From an uncultured Gammaproteobacteria bacterium (GTDB lineage Bacteria; Pseudomonadota; Gammaproteobacteria; Pseudomonadales; Pseudohongiellaceae): DNA of 64,000 nt. Location of the stretch: assembly GCA_913060975.1 (NCBI GenBank), contig CAJXVC010000005.1:124001-188000 (forward strand), in the 5' to 3' direction. Positions 1 to 9,153 of the stretch are shown here, piece by piece; the first letter of the stretch is position 1; each line of letters opens with the position of its first letter. The notes under the pieces are model-generated. The model saw only the letters and a list, made by a program, of their open reading frames with translations, was not told where the DNA came from and ran no database searches. A program made the position numbers and the translations under genes.

Positions 1-173
1 TGACCCTATTGAAGGTCAAATCGGTTATCCGCAGCATTAGTCTTGATGCGGCGCAGGATTTGCTGGATCAGGTAATGCAGATGGACGATGCACAAACGAT
101 TCGCAGCGCAGTAGACTTGACCCTTTACAATGCGGGCGTCGATCGATTGCTGCGCTCTTCACGGACTAATTGA
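1..173 (+). CDS. ptsP: PtsP (nitrogen PTS enzyme I), C-terminal end only
   Basis: The window opens inside a plus-strand reading frame that stops at TGA 171-173. The visible 56 residues start with TLLKVKSVIRSIS and end with DRLLRSSRTN. They resemble the extreme C terminus of PEP-protein phosphotransferase, most closely the PtsP (EI-Ntr) type, where a helix with a KxxIRxI pattern follows the PEP-binding domain. PtsP feeds phosphate from PEP into the regulatory nitrogen PTS in the cytoplasm. The downstream lgt-thyA-folA block is a known neighbour of ptsP in Pseudomonas-type genomes, which supports the call. None of the catalytic domains lie in the window, so another member of the enzyme I family is possible. 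The stop overlaps the end of the convergent GNAT gene by about 15 bases. Confidence 0.6.
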   Translation, partial: TLLKVKSVIRSISLDAAQDLLDQVMQMDDAQTIRSAVDLTLYNAGVDRLLRSSRTN

Positions 174-725
174 TTCGAACTCTTCGCGAGTGATTCGGTA
201 CAGCAGATGCTCACTCAACGGACTGTCCGGATCGACTTTGGGATGCTTGAAGTTCTCGTGACAGTTGCGCATACCGATTTTCTGCATGACGCGTTGAGAA
301 GCGAAATTCTCGAGGGTCGTGCACGCAACCACTTCCGGCAATTCCAGTTTATCGAATGCAAACCGTAGTGAGTGTTTGGCAGCCTCCGGCGCATAGCCAT
401 TACCCCAATGGTCACGTGACAAGCGCCAGCCAACTTCGACAGCGTCAGGGTAAGGTGTATTGACTGCAGGATTGAGGCCGGTAAAACCAATACATTCCTT
501 TGTATTGCGCTTTTCCACCGCCCAGAAACCCCAGCCGCGTTTGCTAATCCCTTCCTGCAGTAAAGCCAATAACTCATCTGACTGCTTTCTTGATAATACA
601 GCTGGGAAATGGCGCATGACTTCTGCATCAGCAGTGAGCGCCGCAAACGGTGCTGCGTCAGCTTCCTGCCACTGACGTAATAGCAAGCGCGGGGTAGTTA
701 AAACAAAGTCATCATGCTGACTCAT
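159..725 (-). CDS. GNAT acetyltransferase, RimJ/RimL-like
   Basis: A 188-residue single-domain N-acetyltransferase. The N terminus carries the TPRLLLRxW opening typical of the RimJ/RimL (Acetyltransf_3) branch. The acetyl-CoA loop is the WGNGYAPEA stretch (residues about 107-115). The late N-x-x-SQRVMQKIGM segment (about 140-152) is the usual cofactor-side helix of this branch. Members acetylate protein N termini or small amines; the substrate here cannot be told. It lies 15 bases downstream of the carbonic anhydrase on the same strand and could be co-transcribed with it, though no functional link is obvious. Confidence 0.85.
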   Translation of the reverse strand: MSQHDDFVLTTPRLLLRQWQEADAAPFAALTADAEVMRHFPAVLSRKQSDELLALLQEGISKRGWGFWAVEKRNTKECIGFTGLNPAVNTPYPDAVEVGWRLSRDHWGNGYAPEAAKHSLRFAFDKLELPEVVACTTLENFASQRVMQKIGMRNCHENFKHPKVDPDSPLSEHLLYRITREEFESISP

Positions 726-740
726 TGCCGCATTCCCGTG

Positions 741-1355
741 CTAGTCCGCGTCGTCGAAAAAATCGATGACGCCGGATTCGAGATTGTATTCAGCGCCAAC
801 AATAAGCAGGCCATCATTGGTGACGAGGTCTTCGAGAATAGCCGAGCCATGCCGCAGCTTTTTAACAGACGCTTCGATGTTGGCGCGTACAGCGCAACCG
901 AGTAACTCCTCGGGTGCAACTGAGTCGTCATTGGTCAGGTGCTCGATACCGGGAACAATCCGGCTCACAATGGAATGCAGATTGGCAGAGCGTGCCTCAC
1001 CCGGATTCTTAAGCTGTTCCAAAGTGGCAGAAACGGCACCGCAGGAGCTATGCCCAAGAACGACAACCAGGCGTGTTCCAAACTGTTCGGCCGCAAATTC
1101 AATACTGCCGATCTGTGAGGGTGCGACAATATTCCCGGCAATGCGAATAACAAACAGATCACCTAGCCCCTGTGCGAAAATAATCTCGGCAGGCACACGC
1201 GAATCTGAGCAGCCAAGAATAATGGCGAAAGGTTTCTGTTCCTTGATCAGCTCGGTGCGTTTACCCGCATCGATTTCGATGTGCGAGCGATCAATCGCCA
1301 GAAAATCCCGATTGCCTTGTTTGAGACGCGTGAGCGCTTCTCGAGCAGTGATCAT
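741..1355 (-). CDS. can: Beta-class carbonic anhydrase
   Basis: A 204-residue cytoplasmic zinc enzyme interconverting CO2 and bicarbonate. The family signature is complete: zinc ligands Cys49, His102 and Cys105 in CSDSRVP and GHSSCGAV, with the Asp51-Arg53 dyad. Length matches bacterial beta-CAs of about 200-220 residues. A GGAG sequence lies upstream of the ATG, somewhat distant at 11 bases. There is no cyanase or SulP transporter next to it, so it is probably a housekeeping enzyme supplying bicarbonate for carboxylation reactions. The exact orthologue name (can, cynT or another) is not settled. Confidence 0.93.
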   Translation of the reverse strand: MITAREALTRLKQGNRDFLAIDRSHIEIDAGKRTELIKEQKPFAIILGCSDSRVPAEIIFAQGLGDLFVIRIAGNIVAPSQIGSIEFAAEQFGTRLVVVLGHSSCGAVSATLEQLKNPGEARSANLHSIVSRIVPGIEHLTNDDSVAPEELLGCAVRANIEASVKKLRHGSAILEDLVTNDGLLIVGAEYNLESGVIDFFDDAD

Positions 1356-1406
1356 GGTAATTTGTTCTCCAGGCTACCCTTGATTTGGCCAGCCTATAGT
1401 TACGAA

Positions 1407-1709
1407 TTAATCGTGGTCGTGGCCGCCATGACCAATAGGCTTGTCGGTGAAAAGCCAATCTTTCAATTCCTTGTCCAGATAGTCGTCTTGTCGACGAATC
1501 CATTCCAGGACCATGGCCGCATGTTCTTTTTCTTCGTCACGATTGTGAATAAGAATACGCTTCAATTCTTCGTCCTTGCAGGCATCAACGCGCTGGTTGT
1601 ACCAATCGACGGCTTCGAGCTCTTCCATCAACGATGTGATCGCCCGGTGCATGTCGCGGGTTTCATCGCTGAGCTCGTTAATAGGTTCATGGTAGCCTTC
1701 ATTCGCCAT
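1407..1709 (-). CDS. Encapsulated-ferritin-like (EncFtn) protein, no encapsulin nearby
   Basis: A 100-residue two-helix protein matching the encapsulin-associated ferritin family, in which two subunits build one four-helix ferroxidase site. The hallmark stretches EELEAVDWY (29-37) and HNRDEEKEHAAM (55-66) are intact. By alignment with the Rhodospirillum rubrum protein from memory, the iron ligands are Glu30, Glu60 and His63. The start used is the ATG that has GGAG six bases upstream; a TTG four codons earlier would place that GGAG inside the gene. Family members normally sit next to, or are fused to, an encapsulin shell gene and end in a shell-targeting peptide. Here neither is seen: the neighbours are carbonic anhydrase and an NRDE protein, and the tail is HGGHDHD, a possible metal-binding end. 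Probable role: iron oxidation or storage. Confidence 0.8.
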   Translation of the reverse strand: MANEGYHEPINELSDETRDMHRAITSLMEELEAVDWYNQRVDACKDEELKRILIHNRDEEKEHAAMVLEWIRRQDDYLDKELKDWLFTDKPIGHGGHDHD

Positions 1710-1828
1710 GTTGATCTCCAATAGTGTCTATAATGTTAAAAAAATTGAGTTAATTGTGGTCCTGTTAGACCTGAATTCTAAGCCAATAGTATGGCCAAGC
1801 TCAAAACAGCACTACATCACGCTTTTGA

Positions 1829-2614
1829 TCAGGCTGCCAGCATCATCTCATAGAAGTGACGTTGGCCAATTGCGCCCGATACACCGTAATTCTGTTCACT
1901 AAAGCGCAGCTTGCCTGAGCCCTCCAGAAGCAATGCGCTTGAACACACTGTGCCATACAGTCTTTCAGGATTGATGATGAATGCTGAGGACAAGCTACGT
2001 TCCAGCTCCTTGCCTATGCCAGTATCAGGCAGCTGACTGTCGTCGGCCGGCTGTGGGTCTCGCATCAGCTCAATGAGCTGGTCTGTAGCCAGCGATTCCG
2101 GGGCATCTATCAGCGCCCCCAGACGCTGTTTGCCAAGATTGACCTTGGGCCAGTCGCTGTCCAAATCACCGTTAGACAAGCCATAGATGCCGGGCTCCAA
2201 CTTTTCACTGCGGCCACTGAAATTGTTGACGTAATAGAGCTCGTTTGGGTCGCCCACCAGCAGGTTGTAGCCGGCATACTGATCAAAGCTGGCTGCAAGC
2301 TTCTCACAGTAGGCCGCTGGCGCCATCGTGCCGAGCAGAAAATCTCGCGTAAGTTCACCGCGAGAGCGGGTTTTCAGTTCTGCCTGCGATGGATCACGAA
2401 TATTGGTGACTGCGGCAAAGCGGCCGCTACGGGTAATACCGAGCCAGGTGCCACCCGCTAATTTGTCTTGACCGGCCAGTAGCCTTGTCGAAGCAGGGCT
2501 TTCTTGCCAGAGGCTGGCCTGAGTAGTAGGGCGGGTATAGAATTCATCGCGGTTGGCAGCGACAATCAACGGGTATTCAGACGAGGCCTGATAGGCAAAA
2601 ATAATTAAGCACAT
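1829..2614 (-). CDS. NRDE family protein (TANGO2 homologue)
   Basis: A 261-residue protein beginning MCLIIFAYQ, with AANRDEF just after. This is the defining N terminus of the NRDE/TANGO2 family, in which Cys2 is placed like an Ntn-hydrolase nucleophile. The frame is open for another 90 codons upstream, but that extension has no family similarity and would cover the lgt promoter region, so the MCLI start is chosen. Bacterial members are widespread single-copy genes of uncertain function; the animal homologue has been linked to heme and lipid handling. The gene is divergent from lgt. Confidence 0.85.
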   Translation of the reverse strand: MCLIIFAYQASSEYPLIVAANRDEFYTRPTTQASLWQESPASTRLLAGQDKLAGGTWLGITRSGRFAAVTNIRDPSQAELKTRSRGELTRDFLLGTMAPAAYCEKLAASFDQYAGYNLLVGDPNELYYVNNFSGRSEKLEPGIYGLSNGDLDSDWPKVNLGKQRLGALIDAPESLATDQLIELMRDPQPADDSQLPDTGIGKELERSLSSAFIINPERLYGTVCSSALLLEGSGKLRFSEQNYGVSGAIGQRHFYEMMLAA

Positions 2615-2695
2615 GCGGGCTATGGTAGCGCCTCGAGTGAGGCCAGAGAAGCAGGCATTTTTCTGTACGCTGATTCGGACTACGGTTTCTTGCCT

Positions 2696-2704
2696 TGCTA
2701 TACT
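2696..2704 (+). promoter_or_regulatory. Extended -10 promoter candidate upstream of lgt
   Basis: TGCTATACT fits the TGn + TATAAT extended -10 pattern with one mismatch. It lies about 50 bases before the lgt start, giving a leader of about 45 bases. No convincing -35 is present, which extended -10 promoters tolerate. Confidence 0.4.
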
Positions 2705-2755
2705 CTCTATAGTCCCTATTCTCCTTCTACTTGCGAATCCTTGCATCCAACGCCC

Positions 2756-3553
2756 ATGCTGACTTATCCCAATATTGACCCTGTAGCGATTGCCATTGGC
2801 CCTCTGGAAATTCACTGGTACGGCCTGATGTATATTTTGGCCTTTGGTGGCGCCTGGGCGTTGGCTACCTATCGAGCCAAGCATGGTCCCCAGCAGTGGA
2901 ATGCGGAACAGATTTCTGATCTTGTCTTCTATGGCGCCATGGGTGCCGTCATAGGTGGTCGGTTTGGCGCGGTCTTTTTCTATAACTTTGATCGTTTCGC
3001 GGCCGACCCGCTCTGGTTATTGCGGGTATGGGAAGGTGGCATGTCATTTCATGGTGGCTTCCTGGGCGTGATGGTGGCGTTGTGGTGGTATTGCCGGCGC
3101 ACTAACCGGGACTATTTGTCGACACTGGATTTTATAGCCCCACTAGCACCTTTCGGACTGGGCGCCGGACGCCTTGGCAACTTTATCGGCGGCGAGCTTT
3201 GGGGGCGACCAACCGATGTCGCCTGGGGCATGGTCTTTCCCCATGTTGATCAGCAGGCGCGGCATCCCTCGCAACTCTATGAGTTCGCTCTGGAAGGGGT
3301 CGTGCTGTTTACCGTGGTCTGGCTCTTTTCGGCCAAACCGCGTCCGCGTTTGGCTGTCAGTGGGCTGTTTGCCGTGGGCTATGGCAGCTTTCGCTTTTTC
3401 ATCGAGTTCTTTCGCCAGCCGGACGAGCAACTCGGCTTTATTGCCTTCGAATGGCTGACGATGGGACAATTGTTATCGTTACCCATGATCATTGCCGGTG
3501 CCACATTCTTGCTGCTGGCCTATCGCAACGACGGCAAATTGTCGCTGCGTTAG
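2756..3553 (+). CDS. lgt: Prolipoprotein diacylglyceryl transferase
   Basis: A 265-residue inner-membrane enzyme that moves diacylglycerol from phosphatidylglycerol to the lipobox cysteine of prolipoproteins. The Lgt signature [14 protein letters not shown] is at 138-151, the SFHGG loop containing His99 at 97-101, and HPSQLYE at 170-176. Several hydrophobic segments alternate with these loops, as in the seven-helix family fold. The start at MLTYPNIDP is the family norm; a TTG 22 codons upstream is open but non-homologous. Its products would include the LptM and DUF885 lipoproteins encoded in this same window. thyA follows 90 bases downstream. Confidence 0.97.
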   Translation: MLTYPNIDPVAIAIGPLEIHWYGLMYILAFGGAWALATYRAKHGPQQWNAEQISDLVFYGAMGAVIGGRFGAVFFYNFDRFAADPLWLLRVWEGGMSFHGGFLGVMVALWWYCRRTNRDYLSTLDFIAPLAPFGLGAGRLGNFIGGELWGRPTDVAWGMVFPHVDQQARHPSQLYEFALEGVVLFTVVWLFSAKPRPRLAVSGLFAVGYGSFRFFIEFFRQPDEQLGFIAFEWLTMGQLLSLPMIIAGATFLLLAYRNDGKLSLR

Positions 3554-3643
3554 CAAGCTCGACATCTGCGTACCCAGTACGCAGCCATAACCCGACAAAC
3601 CAAGAGTTCACAGCACGAACTCAAATCAGGACACCGACACCGT

Positions 3644-4495
3644 ATGCAGCAATATCTGGACCTCTGCCAACGACTCATTGATGAAGGTGTGTGGATCGAT
3701 AATGAGCGGACCGGCAAGCGTTGCCTGACGGTGATCAACGCAGACTTGCAATACGATGTTGCTGGCAACGAGTTTCCCATTATTACGACTCGCAAAAGCT
3801 ACTGGAAAGCTGCTATAGCAGAGCTCATTGGCTACTTGCGCGGTTACGACAATGCGGCCGACTTTCGTGCACTGGGCACCAAATCCTGGGATGCCAATGC
3901 CAATGAAAATGCGGCCTGGCTGGCCAATCCGGTGCGTCAGGGCGATGACGACATGGGCCGTGTCTATGGCGTACAGGGCCGGGGTTGGCGCAAGCCTGAG
4001 GGCGGCACCATCGATCAGTTAGCCAAGATTGTTAACAACCTGAAGAAGGGTCTGGATGACCGCGGTGAAATCCTGTCTTTTTACAATCCCGGCGAGTTTC
4101 ATCTGGGTTGTCTACGGCCGTGTATGCATACCCATAATTTTTCGCTGCTTGGTGATACCCTCTATCTCACCAGCTATCAGCGTTCCTGTGATGTGCCATT
4201 GGGTTTGAATTTTAATCAGATTCAGGTGTTCGCCTTGTTGGCCCTGGTTGCACAAATCACAGGGCATAAGCCGGGTATGGCCTATCACAAGATTGTGAAT
4301 GCGCATATCTATGAAGATCAGTTGGAGTTGATGCGAGATGTGCAATTAAAACGCAAACCGTTTCCTGCTCCGACTTTGCATATCAACCCGGATATCAAAT
4401 CTCTGAAGGATCTGGAAACCTGGGTCACCATGGACGATTTCCGCGTCGAAGGTTATCAGCACCATGAGCCTATCGCTTACCCGTTCTCAGTCTGA
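3644..4495 (+). CDS. thyA: Thymidylate synthase ThyA
   Basis: A 283-residue folate-dependent enzyme making dTMP from dUMP with methylene-THF. The nucleophile is Cys160 in LRPCMH, and QRSCDVPLG (179-187) is the phosphate/dUMP-binding segment; HIYEDQ near 221 is also conserved. It is slightly longer than the 264-residue E. coli protein. ThyA releases dihydrofolate, which the next gene, folA, recycles; the pair is a common operon. It lies on the same strand as lgt and may be read from the lgt promoter. Confidence 0.97.
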   Translation: MQQYLDLCQRLIDEGVWIDNERTGKRCLTVINADLQYDVAGNEFPIITTRKSYWKAAIAELIGYLRGYDNAADFRALGTKSWDANANENAAWLANPVRQGDDDMGRVYGVQGRGWRKPEGGTIDQLAKIVNNLKKGLDDRGEILSFYNPGEFHLGCLRPCMHTHNFSLLGDTLYLTSYQRSCDVPLGLNFNQIQVFALLALVAQITGHKPGMAYHKIVNAHIYEDQLELMRDVQLKRKPFPAPTLHINPDIKSLKDLETWVTMDDFRVEGYQHHEPIAYPFSV

Positions 4496-4569
4496 TCGGA
4501 GATCGGGCTACAACACACGCAGTGAATGAAACGATTCACTTCAGAGTCAGTAACCTGGAAGACAATACA

Positions 4570-5073
4570 TTGAAAATCTCACTCATCTGGGCCATGTCCG
4601 AGAACCGGGTTATTGGTCGCAATAATAGTTTGCCCTGGCACCTTCCTGAAGACTTGAAATACTTCAAGCGAACCACTATGGGTTGCAGCATTATCATGGG
4701 CCGCAAGACCTGGGAGTCTATTGGCAGACTATTACCGGGCCGTACCAATATTATTGTCACGCGCAACACCGACTACGAAGTTGAAGGGGCACGTGTCGTG
4801 GAGTCCGTCGAAGCGGCGATCAAGCTGGCAGAAAGTATTGCCTACATCGACGGTTCTGATGAAGCGTTTGTTATCGGCGGTGCGGAGATCTACAAACACG
4901 CCTTGCCACTGGCCGACCGGCTGCACATTACTCGCGTGCATGCCGAGGTTGATGGCGACACTTATTTCGCCGAGTTTGATGAGAGTGAATGGGATGAAGT
5001 TTGGCAAGAGGATTTTACGCGTAACGACGCCAATCCCTATGACTACAGCATCTGCGTTCTCGAACGTAAATAA
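4570..5073 (+). CDS. folA: Dihydrofolate reductase, probable TTG start
   Basis: A 167-residue NADPH-dependent enzyme regenerating THF from DHF. Counting from the TTG start, LPWHLPEDLKYFK (21-33) contains the catalytic acid Asp28, and GRKTWESIG and LPGRTNIIVTRN are the cofactor-side motifs. The frame can be opened at a GTG 16 codons upstream. However, the family starts at (M)KISLIWAMSENRVIG, and GGAAG sits 8 bases before the TTG, so TTG 4570 is preferred. The gene is transcribed with thyA and converges on argA with a 12-base gap. Confidence 0.95.
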   Translation: MKISLIWAMSENRVIGRNNSLPWHLPEDLKYFKRTTMGCSIIMGRKTWESIGRLLPGRTNIIVTRNTDYEVEGARVVESVEAAIKLAESIAYIDGSDEAFVIGGAEIYKHALPLADRLHITRVHAEVDGDTYFAEFDESEWDEVWQEDFTRNDANPYDYSICVLERK

Positions 5074-5085
5074 CTCGAGCTTGCT

Positions 5086-6411
5086 TCAGCCAAGCGGCTT
5101 GCACAGTACTTTGGAATTACGCTGAAAGTTATACAGTTTCTGTCGCGTCTCCGGCAGAGCTTCAGGCGAACTCTCAACAAAGCCGTGCTCGATGAACCAA
5201 TGTGATGTCACAGTAGTCAATACGAACAGTGATTTGACTCCATTGCTGCGCGCTTCAGATTCCAATGATTGCAATAGCCGTGATCCCAGCTTCTGCTTCT
5301 GATAGTTCGGGTGTATGGCGATACACGCGAGTTCGGCAGCATCTTCGCTGATTGGATAAAGTGCAGCGCAAGCGATAATAGAACCTTCCAGTTCGATCAA
5401 TTTAAAATTTTCAATCTCATTCTCCAGTCGTTCGCGTGAGCGTTCGACCAGTGTGCCGTTGTCCTCAAGTGGCTTGATGAGATTGAGGATGCCGGGTACG
5501 TCGGCTACCTGGGCATTGCGCAACAAGTCAAAACTGTCGCTACTCAGCAGGCTGCCATTGCCTTCCCGGGTGAAGAGTTCCTGTAACAACGCGCCATTGT
5601 CCTTGAAGCTGATCAAGTGGGTACGATGTACACCATGCCGATAAGCGTGCAACGCGGCACTGAGCGCTTGCGCGATACAGGAAGACTGCTCGTCATCAAA
5701 TTGCTGCAAGCGTTCCATGTTTGCCACCGCATCCTGCTCGTTGAGCGAAGGCAATTGTTGCCCGTCACTGTCGAGCACCCCGGCGGTGGGCAGTAGCAAG
5801 AGTAGTTTTTCGGCATTCAAAGCGATGGCGGCTTCGGTGGCAATCTCCTCGGCCGACAAATTGAAGACTTCGCCTGTCAATGAATAGCCGAGGTTGGACA
5901 GCAGTACCAGATTGCCTTCATCCAGCTGCTTTTGGATTGCCTGTGCATGAATCTTGCGCACCTTGCCGGTGTAATGGAAGTCGATTCCATCATGGATGCC
6001 AACCGGCTTGGCGGTGACAAAGTTACCGCGGATCAAGCGCAGCTGTGCGCCATGCATCGGCGAGTTCGCTGTACCCATCGATAGCAGGCCATCCAGCCAA
6101 TAGCTGAGATCACCAACGGTTTCTCTGACTGTCGCCATACAATCCGTTTCAGTAATTCGCAGATTGCGGTGATAGCGAAGCTCTTTGCCGGTTGCTGCCA
6201 AGGCCTTCGATATCTGCGGTCTGGCACCGTGCACCAATACCAGCTTGGCACCGAGGCTGTGGAGCAGGCTGAGATCATCAATAATTTTTGCCAGGTTGTC
6301 GTCTTCGAGTGCTTCACCACTCAGTAATACAACGAAGACTTTGCCGCGGTGGGCATTGATGTAACTCGTTGAGGCACGAAACCAGTCGATGAGAGTGCTG
6401 TTCTCGGTCAT
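5086..6411 (-). CDS. argA: N-acetylglutamate synthase ArgA
   Basis: About 441 residues in two domains: an amino-acid-kinase fold (about 20-290, with KLVLVHGARPQI near its start) that binds arginine and glutamate, and a C-terminal GNAT domain (about 300-440, with the HPNYQKQKLGSRLL acetyl-CoA loop) that transfers acetyl to glutamate. This is the first step of arginine synthesis and is usually feedback-inhibited by arginine. The ATG at 6411 follows directly on the argE stop; a GTG four codons earlier (6423) would overlap argE by 11 bases. Neither has a strong ribosome site, so translational coupling to argE is likely. Confidence 0.95.
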   Translation of the reverse strand: MTENSTLIDWFRASTSYINAHRGKVFVVLLSGEALEDDNLAKIIDDLSLLHSLGAKLVLVHGARPQISKALAATGKELRYHRNLRITETDCMATVRETVGDLSYWLDGLLSMGTANSPMHGAQLRLIRGNFVTAKPVGIHDGIDFHYTGKVRKIHAQAIQKQLDEGNLVLLSNLGYSLTGEVFNLSAEEIATEAAIALNAEKLLLLLPTAGVLDSDGQQLPSLNEQDAVANMERLQQFDDEQSSCIAQALSAALHAYRHGVHRTHLISFKDNGALLQELFTREGNGSLLSSDSFDLLRNAQVADVPGILNLIKPLEDNGTLVERSRERLENEIENFKLIELEGSIIACAALYPISEDAAELACIAIHPNYQKQKLGSRLLQSLESEARSNGVKSLFVLTTVTSHWFIEHGFVESSPEALPETRQKLYNFQRNSKVLCKPLG

Positions 6412-6412
6412 A

Positions 6413-7567
6413 TTATTTGTCACTCACACAATGGGCGATGATCAATTGTCTTAAAGTGTTGATACACGGGTCGATCATGTTCTGATCCAGATACTCATCA
6501 GGCTGGTGTGCCTGATCGATATTGCCCGGGCCCATGACTATAGTATCCATGCCCAGCTCTTGCAGATAAGGCCCTTCTGTCCCGAAGGCGACACTAATGC
6601 CGTCATGGCCAGTGAGTTTTTCGGCAATCCGCAACAGTTCACTATTCTCATCGGCAAAGAAAGCCGGGACACCAGTAAACAGGGTTTCCATCTTTAAGCC
6701 AATGCCTTTGGGCTCGGTAATGCGGGCGACCCGCTGGTTTATCTCGGCACGCACATCGTCCATGTGCATGCCGGGCATCAAGCGGACATCGAACTCAAGT
6801 TCACAATGACCGCAGATACGGTTCGGATTGTCACCACCGTGAATACTGCCCAGATTGAGAGTTGGATAGGGAATGGCAAAGACGTCTGATTGATAGCGGC
6901 TCTTGAGTTCAGTGCGATAAGCCATCAGATCGGTAATCACTGTGTGCATGACATCCAGCGCGTTGTTACCCAGGCCAGGATCTGAAGAGTGACCACTTTG
7001 CCCATCGAGGCGGATGCGGTCCATCATGATCCCTTTGTGTGCACGTACCGGTTGTAGGCCTGTCGGTTCGCCAATAACGGCGGCCCTTGCCTTTGGGCGA
7101 CCCATTTCAACAAGCTTCTTGGCGCCATCCATAGATGTTTCTTCGTCAGCAGTTGCCAGGATGATTAATGGTTCTTTGAAAGTTTCACCTAACAGGGGTT
7201 CGACGGCAGCCATCACCAGTGGAAAGAAGCCTTTCATGTCAGTAACACCGAGACCGAAGAAACGATTGTCTCGTTCTGACAATGTGAAAGGGTCTACCGT
7301 CCACAGCTCGCTGTTCATGGGTACAGTATCAGTATGGCCCGACATGACGAGCCCGCCAGGGCCGCTGCCCAGTGTCGCAATCAGATTCAACTTGCCGTCC
7401 CCGCAGGGGATGGTTTCGCAGGCAAAGCCCATGGCCTCAAGCTCGTTGGCAAGATAGTCAACGATAGGCTTGTTGCTCATGTCGAGTTCGGCCAGTGTTG
7501 AACTAATACTGGGTATGCTTATGACATTGCTCAGTCGTGTCAGTAACTTGCTATCGGATAACGCCAT
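6413..7567 (-). CDS. argE: Acetylornithine deacetylase ArgE
   Basis: A 384-residue M20-family metallohydrolase releasing ornithine from N-acetylornithine. The first metal motif SGHTDTVP holds His78 and Asp80, the bridging Asp110 is in GVTDMKGF, and the general base region is ADEETS (140-145). ArgE implies the linear arginine route, in which ArgA must make every acetylglutamate; the direct argE-argA pairing fits that. The related DapE is less likely because of the coupling to argA. Confidence 0.93.
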   Translation of the reverse strand: MALSDSKLLTRLSNVISIPSISSTLAELDMSNKPIVDYLANELEAMGFACETIPCGDGKLNLIATLGSGPGGLVMSGHTDTVPMNSELWTVDPFTLSERDNRFFGLGVTDMKGFFPLVMAAVEPLLGETFKEPLIILATADEETSMDGAKKLVEMGRPKARAAVIGEPTGLQPVRAHKGIMMDRIRLDGQSGHSSDPGLGNNALDVMHTVITDLMAYRTELKSRYQSDVFAIPYPTLNLGSIHGGDNPNRICGHCELEFDVRLMPGMHMDDVRAEINQRVARITEPKGIGLKMETLFTGVPAFFADENSELLRIAEKLTGHDGISVAFGTEGPYLQELGMDTIVMGPGNIDQAHQPDEYLDQNMIDPCINTLRQLIIAHCVSDK

Positions 7568-7648
7568 GGACAGAACTCGGAAAGTGAAAATTAATAATCA
7601 GATTGCACCCGACTAATAATTCAAAAAAAATAGGGCTGGCTCGATTGC

Positions 7649-8014
7649 TCAGGATGCGGCTTGCTTCTCAAGCATAAGTTTCGCGATTACATCGGTCTTG
7701 GCGGCCATCACGAAATCATTAACATGTAAGCCATTAATTTTATGCGTCCACCAGTACACGGTTACTTTGCCCCATTCGGTCAGTATAGCGGGGTGATGTT
7801 GTTCTCTTTCAGCGAGGTTGGCAATCTTGTACGAGAATTCGAACGCGTCCTTGAATTCCATAAAATGGAATTGACGAATGAGCTTGTCGACACCCTCATG
7901 ATATTGGCGGCGCCAGGAGGGTATGGAGAGAATCAACTCATTGGCTTGTTGGTCAGTTACAACTGGAGCGCCTAATTTACAAGCTTCGCAATGTTGCTTG
8001 TGTAGATCCGTCAT
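7649..8014 (-). CDS. phhB: Pterin-4a-carbinolamine dehydratase
   Basis: A 121-residue protein of the PCD/DCoH family. The EREQHHPAI segment and the later WTHKINGLHVND carry the active-site histidines. It dehydrates the carbinolamine formed by phenylalanine hydroxylase so that tetrahydropterin can be recycled. No phhA is in the window, so its partner must be elsewhere, or it serves another pterin enzyme. Its start overlaps the hemW stop by four bases, suggesting coupled translation. A run of eight T follows the stop on the coding strand but I see no hairpin before it. Confidence 0.92.
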   Translation of the reverse strand: MTDLHKQHCEACKLGAPVVTDQQANELILSIPSWRRQYHEGVDKLIRQFHFMEFKDAFEFSYKIANLAEREQHHPAILTEWGKVTVYWWTHKINGLHVNDFVMAAKTDVIAKLMLEKQAAS

Positions 8015-9153
8015 GACAGAAACTCCTCGAGTACACTGTTCAGCATCTGATAACCGCGATCGGTTGTGGTCACGACACCGCCGCTACTTTGCATTAGTCC
8101 TTTAGTCGTCAAGTATTCTACCTGCTTTGCAATACTGCTAAAAGCCAGTCCGGTACGGGCACTGAACAGGGATTCACTAAAGCCTTCCCGGAGGCGTAAG
8201 GCATTCAGCACGAACTCCAGAGCGCGATCCTCTCTGGCCAGCGTTTGCCGGGGCGCTTGCCGTTGCACACTGCTTTGCAGGTAATGTGCCGGTTGTCTGC
8301 TTTTACGCGTCCGTACGATACTGTCTTGAGACGGATCAGTGAGCTTGCCGTGGGCACCCGCACCGATACCAATGTAATCGCCGAACTGCCAATAATTGAC
8401 ATTGTGCAGCGATTTCTTTCCCGGCTGTGCAAAGGCAGAGACTTCGTATTGCGCAAAACCAGCTTCGGCCAACATCGCCAGACCGGATTGCTGGATCGAG
8501 TCCAGCTCATCGTCGGCCGGTAAGGGCGGGGGGCGATTATAAAAAACCGTGTTGGGCTCGATAGTGAGTTGATACCAGGACAAGTGAGTAGGCTCCAACG
8601 CAATCGCTTGTTGTAAATCAGCCATCGCTTCGGCACTGGTTTGGCCGGACAGACCATGCATCAGGTCGATATTGAAATTATCAAAGCCTGCTGACCTTGC
8701 CATCGAAATAGCTGCTGTGGCTTGTGTCGTATCATGGATGCGCCCAAGCTTTTGCAGTTGCAGATTGGAAAAACTTTGTACGCCTATCGACAGGCGATTT
8801 ATACCGGCCTCGCGATAGGCAGCAAAGCGTTTGGCCTCAGCGGTGCCAGGATTGGCTTCCAATGTAATCTCGATGGTGGGCGAGAACTCAATCAATGCCG
8901 CGATGCGTTGCAACAAACGCTGGAGTGACGTGGCACTGAACAGCGAGGGAGTGCCACCGCCGATAAAAATTGATTGCAGTGACCGGCTGGGTAGCTGATC
9001 AAGATCAGCTGTCAGATCGTCGATCAATGCATCAATGTATTTTGCCTCAGGCAATTCACCCGAGTACTCGTGAGAGTTGAAATCACAGTAGGGGCACTTA
9101 CGCACACACCAGGGGATGTGTACGTAAAGGCTTAGCGGTGGGAGTGCCAGCAT
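8011..9153 (-). CDS. hemW: Heme chaperone HemW (radical SAM)
   Basis: A 380-residue protein with the radical-SAM cluster motif CxxxCxxC at Cys16, Cys20 and Cys23 (PWCVRKCPYCDF), followed by the GGGTPS loop typical of the HemN-like family. The very short N terminus before the cluster and the gene position beside rdgB and metXW are those of HemW, which binds heme and inserts it into respiratory enzymes, rather than of the true coproporphyrinogen dehydrogenase HemN. It overlaps rdgB upstream by 22 bases. Confidence 0.9.
   Translation of the reverse strand: MLALPPLSLYVHIPWCVRKCPYCDFNSHEYSGELPEAKYIDALIDDLTADLDQLPSRSLQSIFIGGGTPSLFSATSLQRLLQRIAALIEFSPTIEITLEANPGTAEAKRFAAYREAGINRLSIGVQSFSNLQLQKLGRIHDTTQATAAISMARSAGFDNFNIDLMHGLSGQTSAEAMADLQQAIALEPTHLSWYQLTIEPNTVFYNRPPPLPADDELDSIQQSGLAMLAEAGFAQYEVSAFAQPGKKSLHNVNYWQFGDYIGIGAGAHGKLTDPSQDSIVRTRKSRQPAHYLQSSVQRQAPRQTLAREDRALEFVLNALRLREGFSESLFSARTGLAFSSIAKQVEYLTTKGLMQSSGGVVTTTDRGYQMLNSVLEEFLS

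Noticed and set aside
7568..7620. Possible ARG box upstream of argE (TGATTATTAATTTTCA and TGAATTATTAGTCG)
   Set aside because: Neither fits the TGAAT-4-ATTCA spacing of an ArgR site well enough to call.
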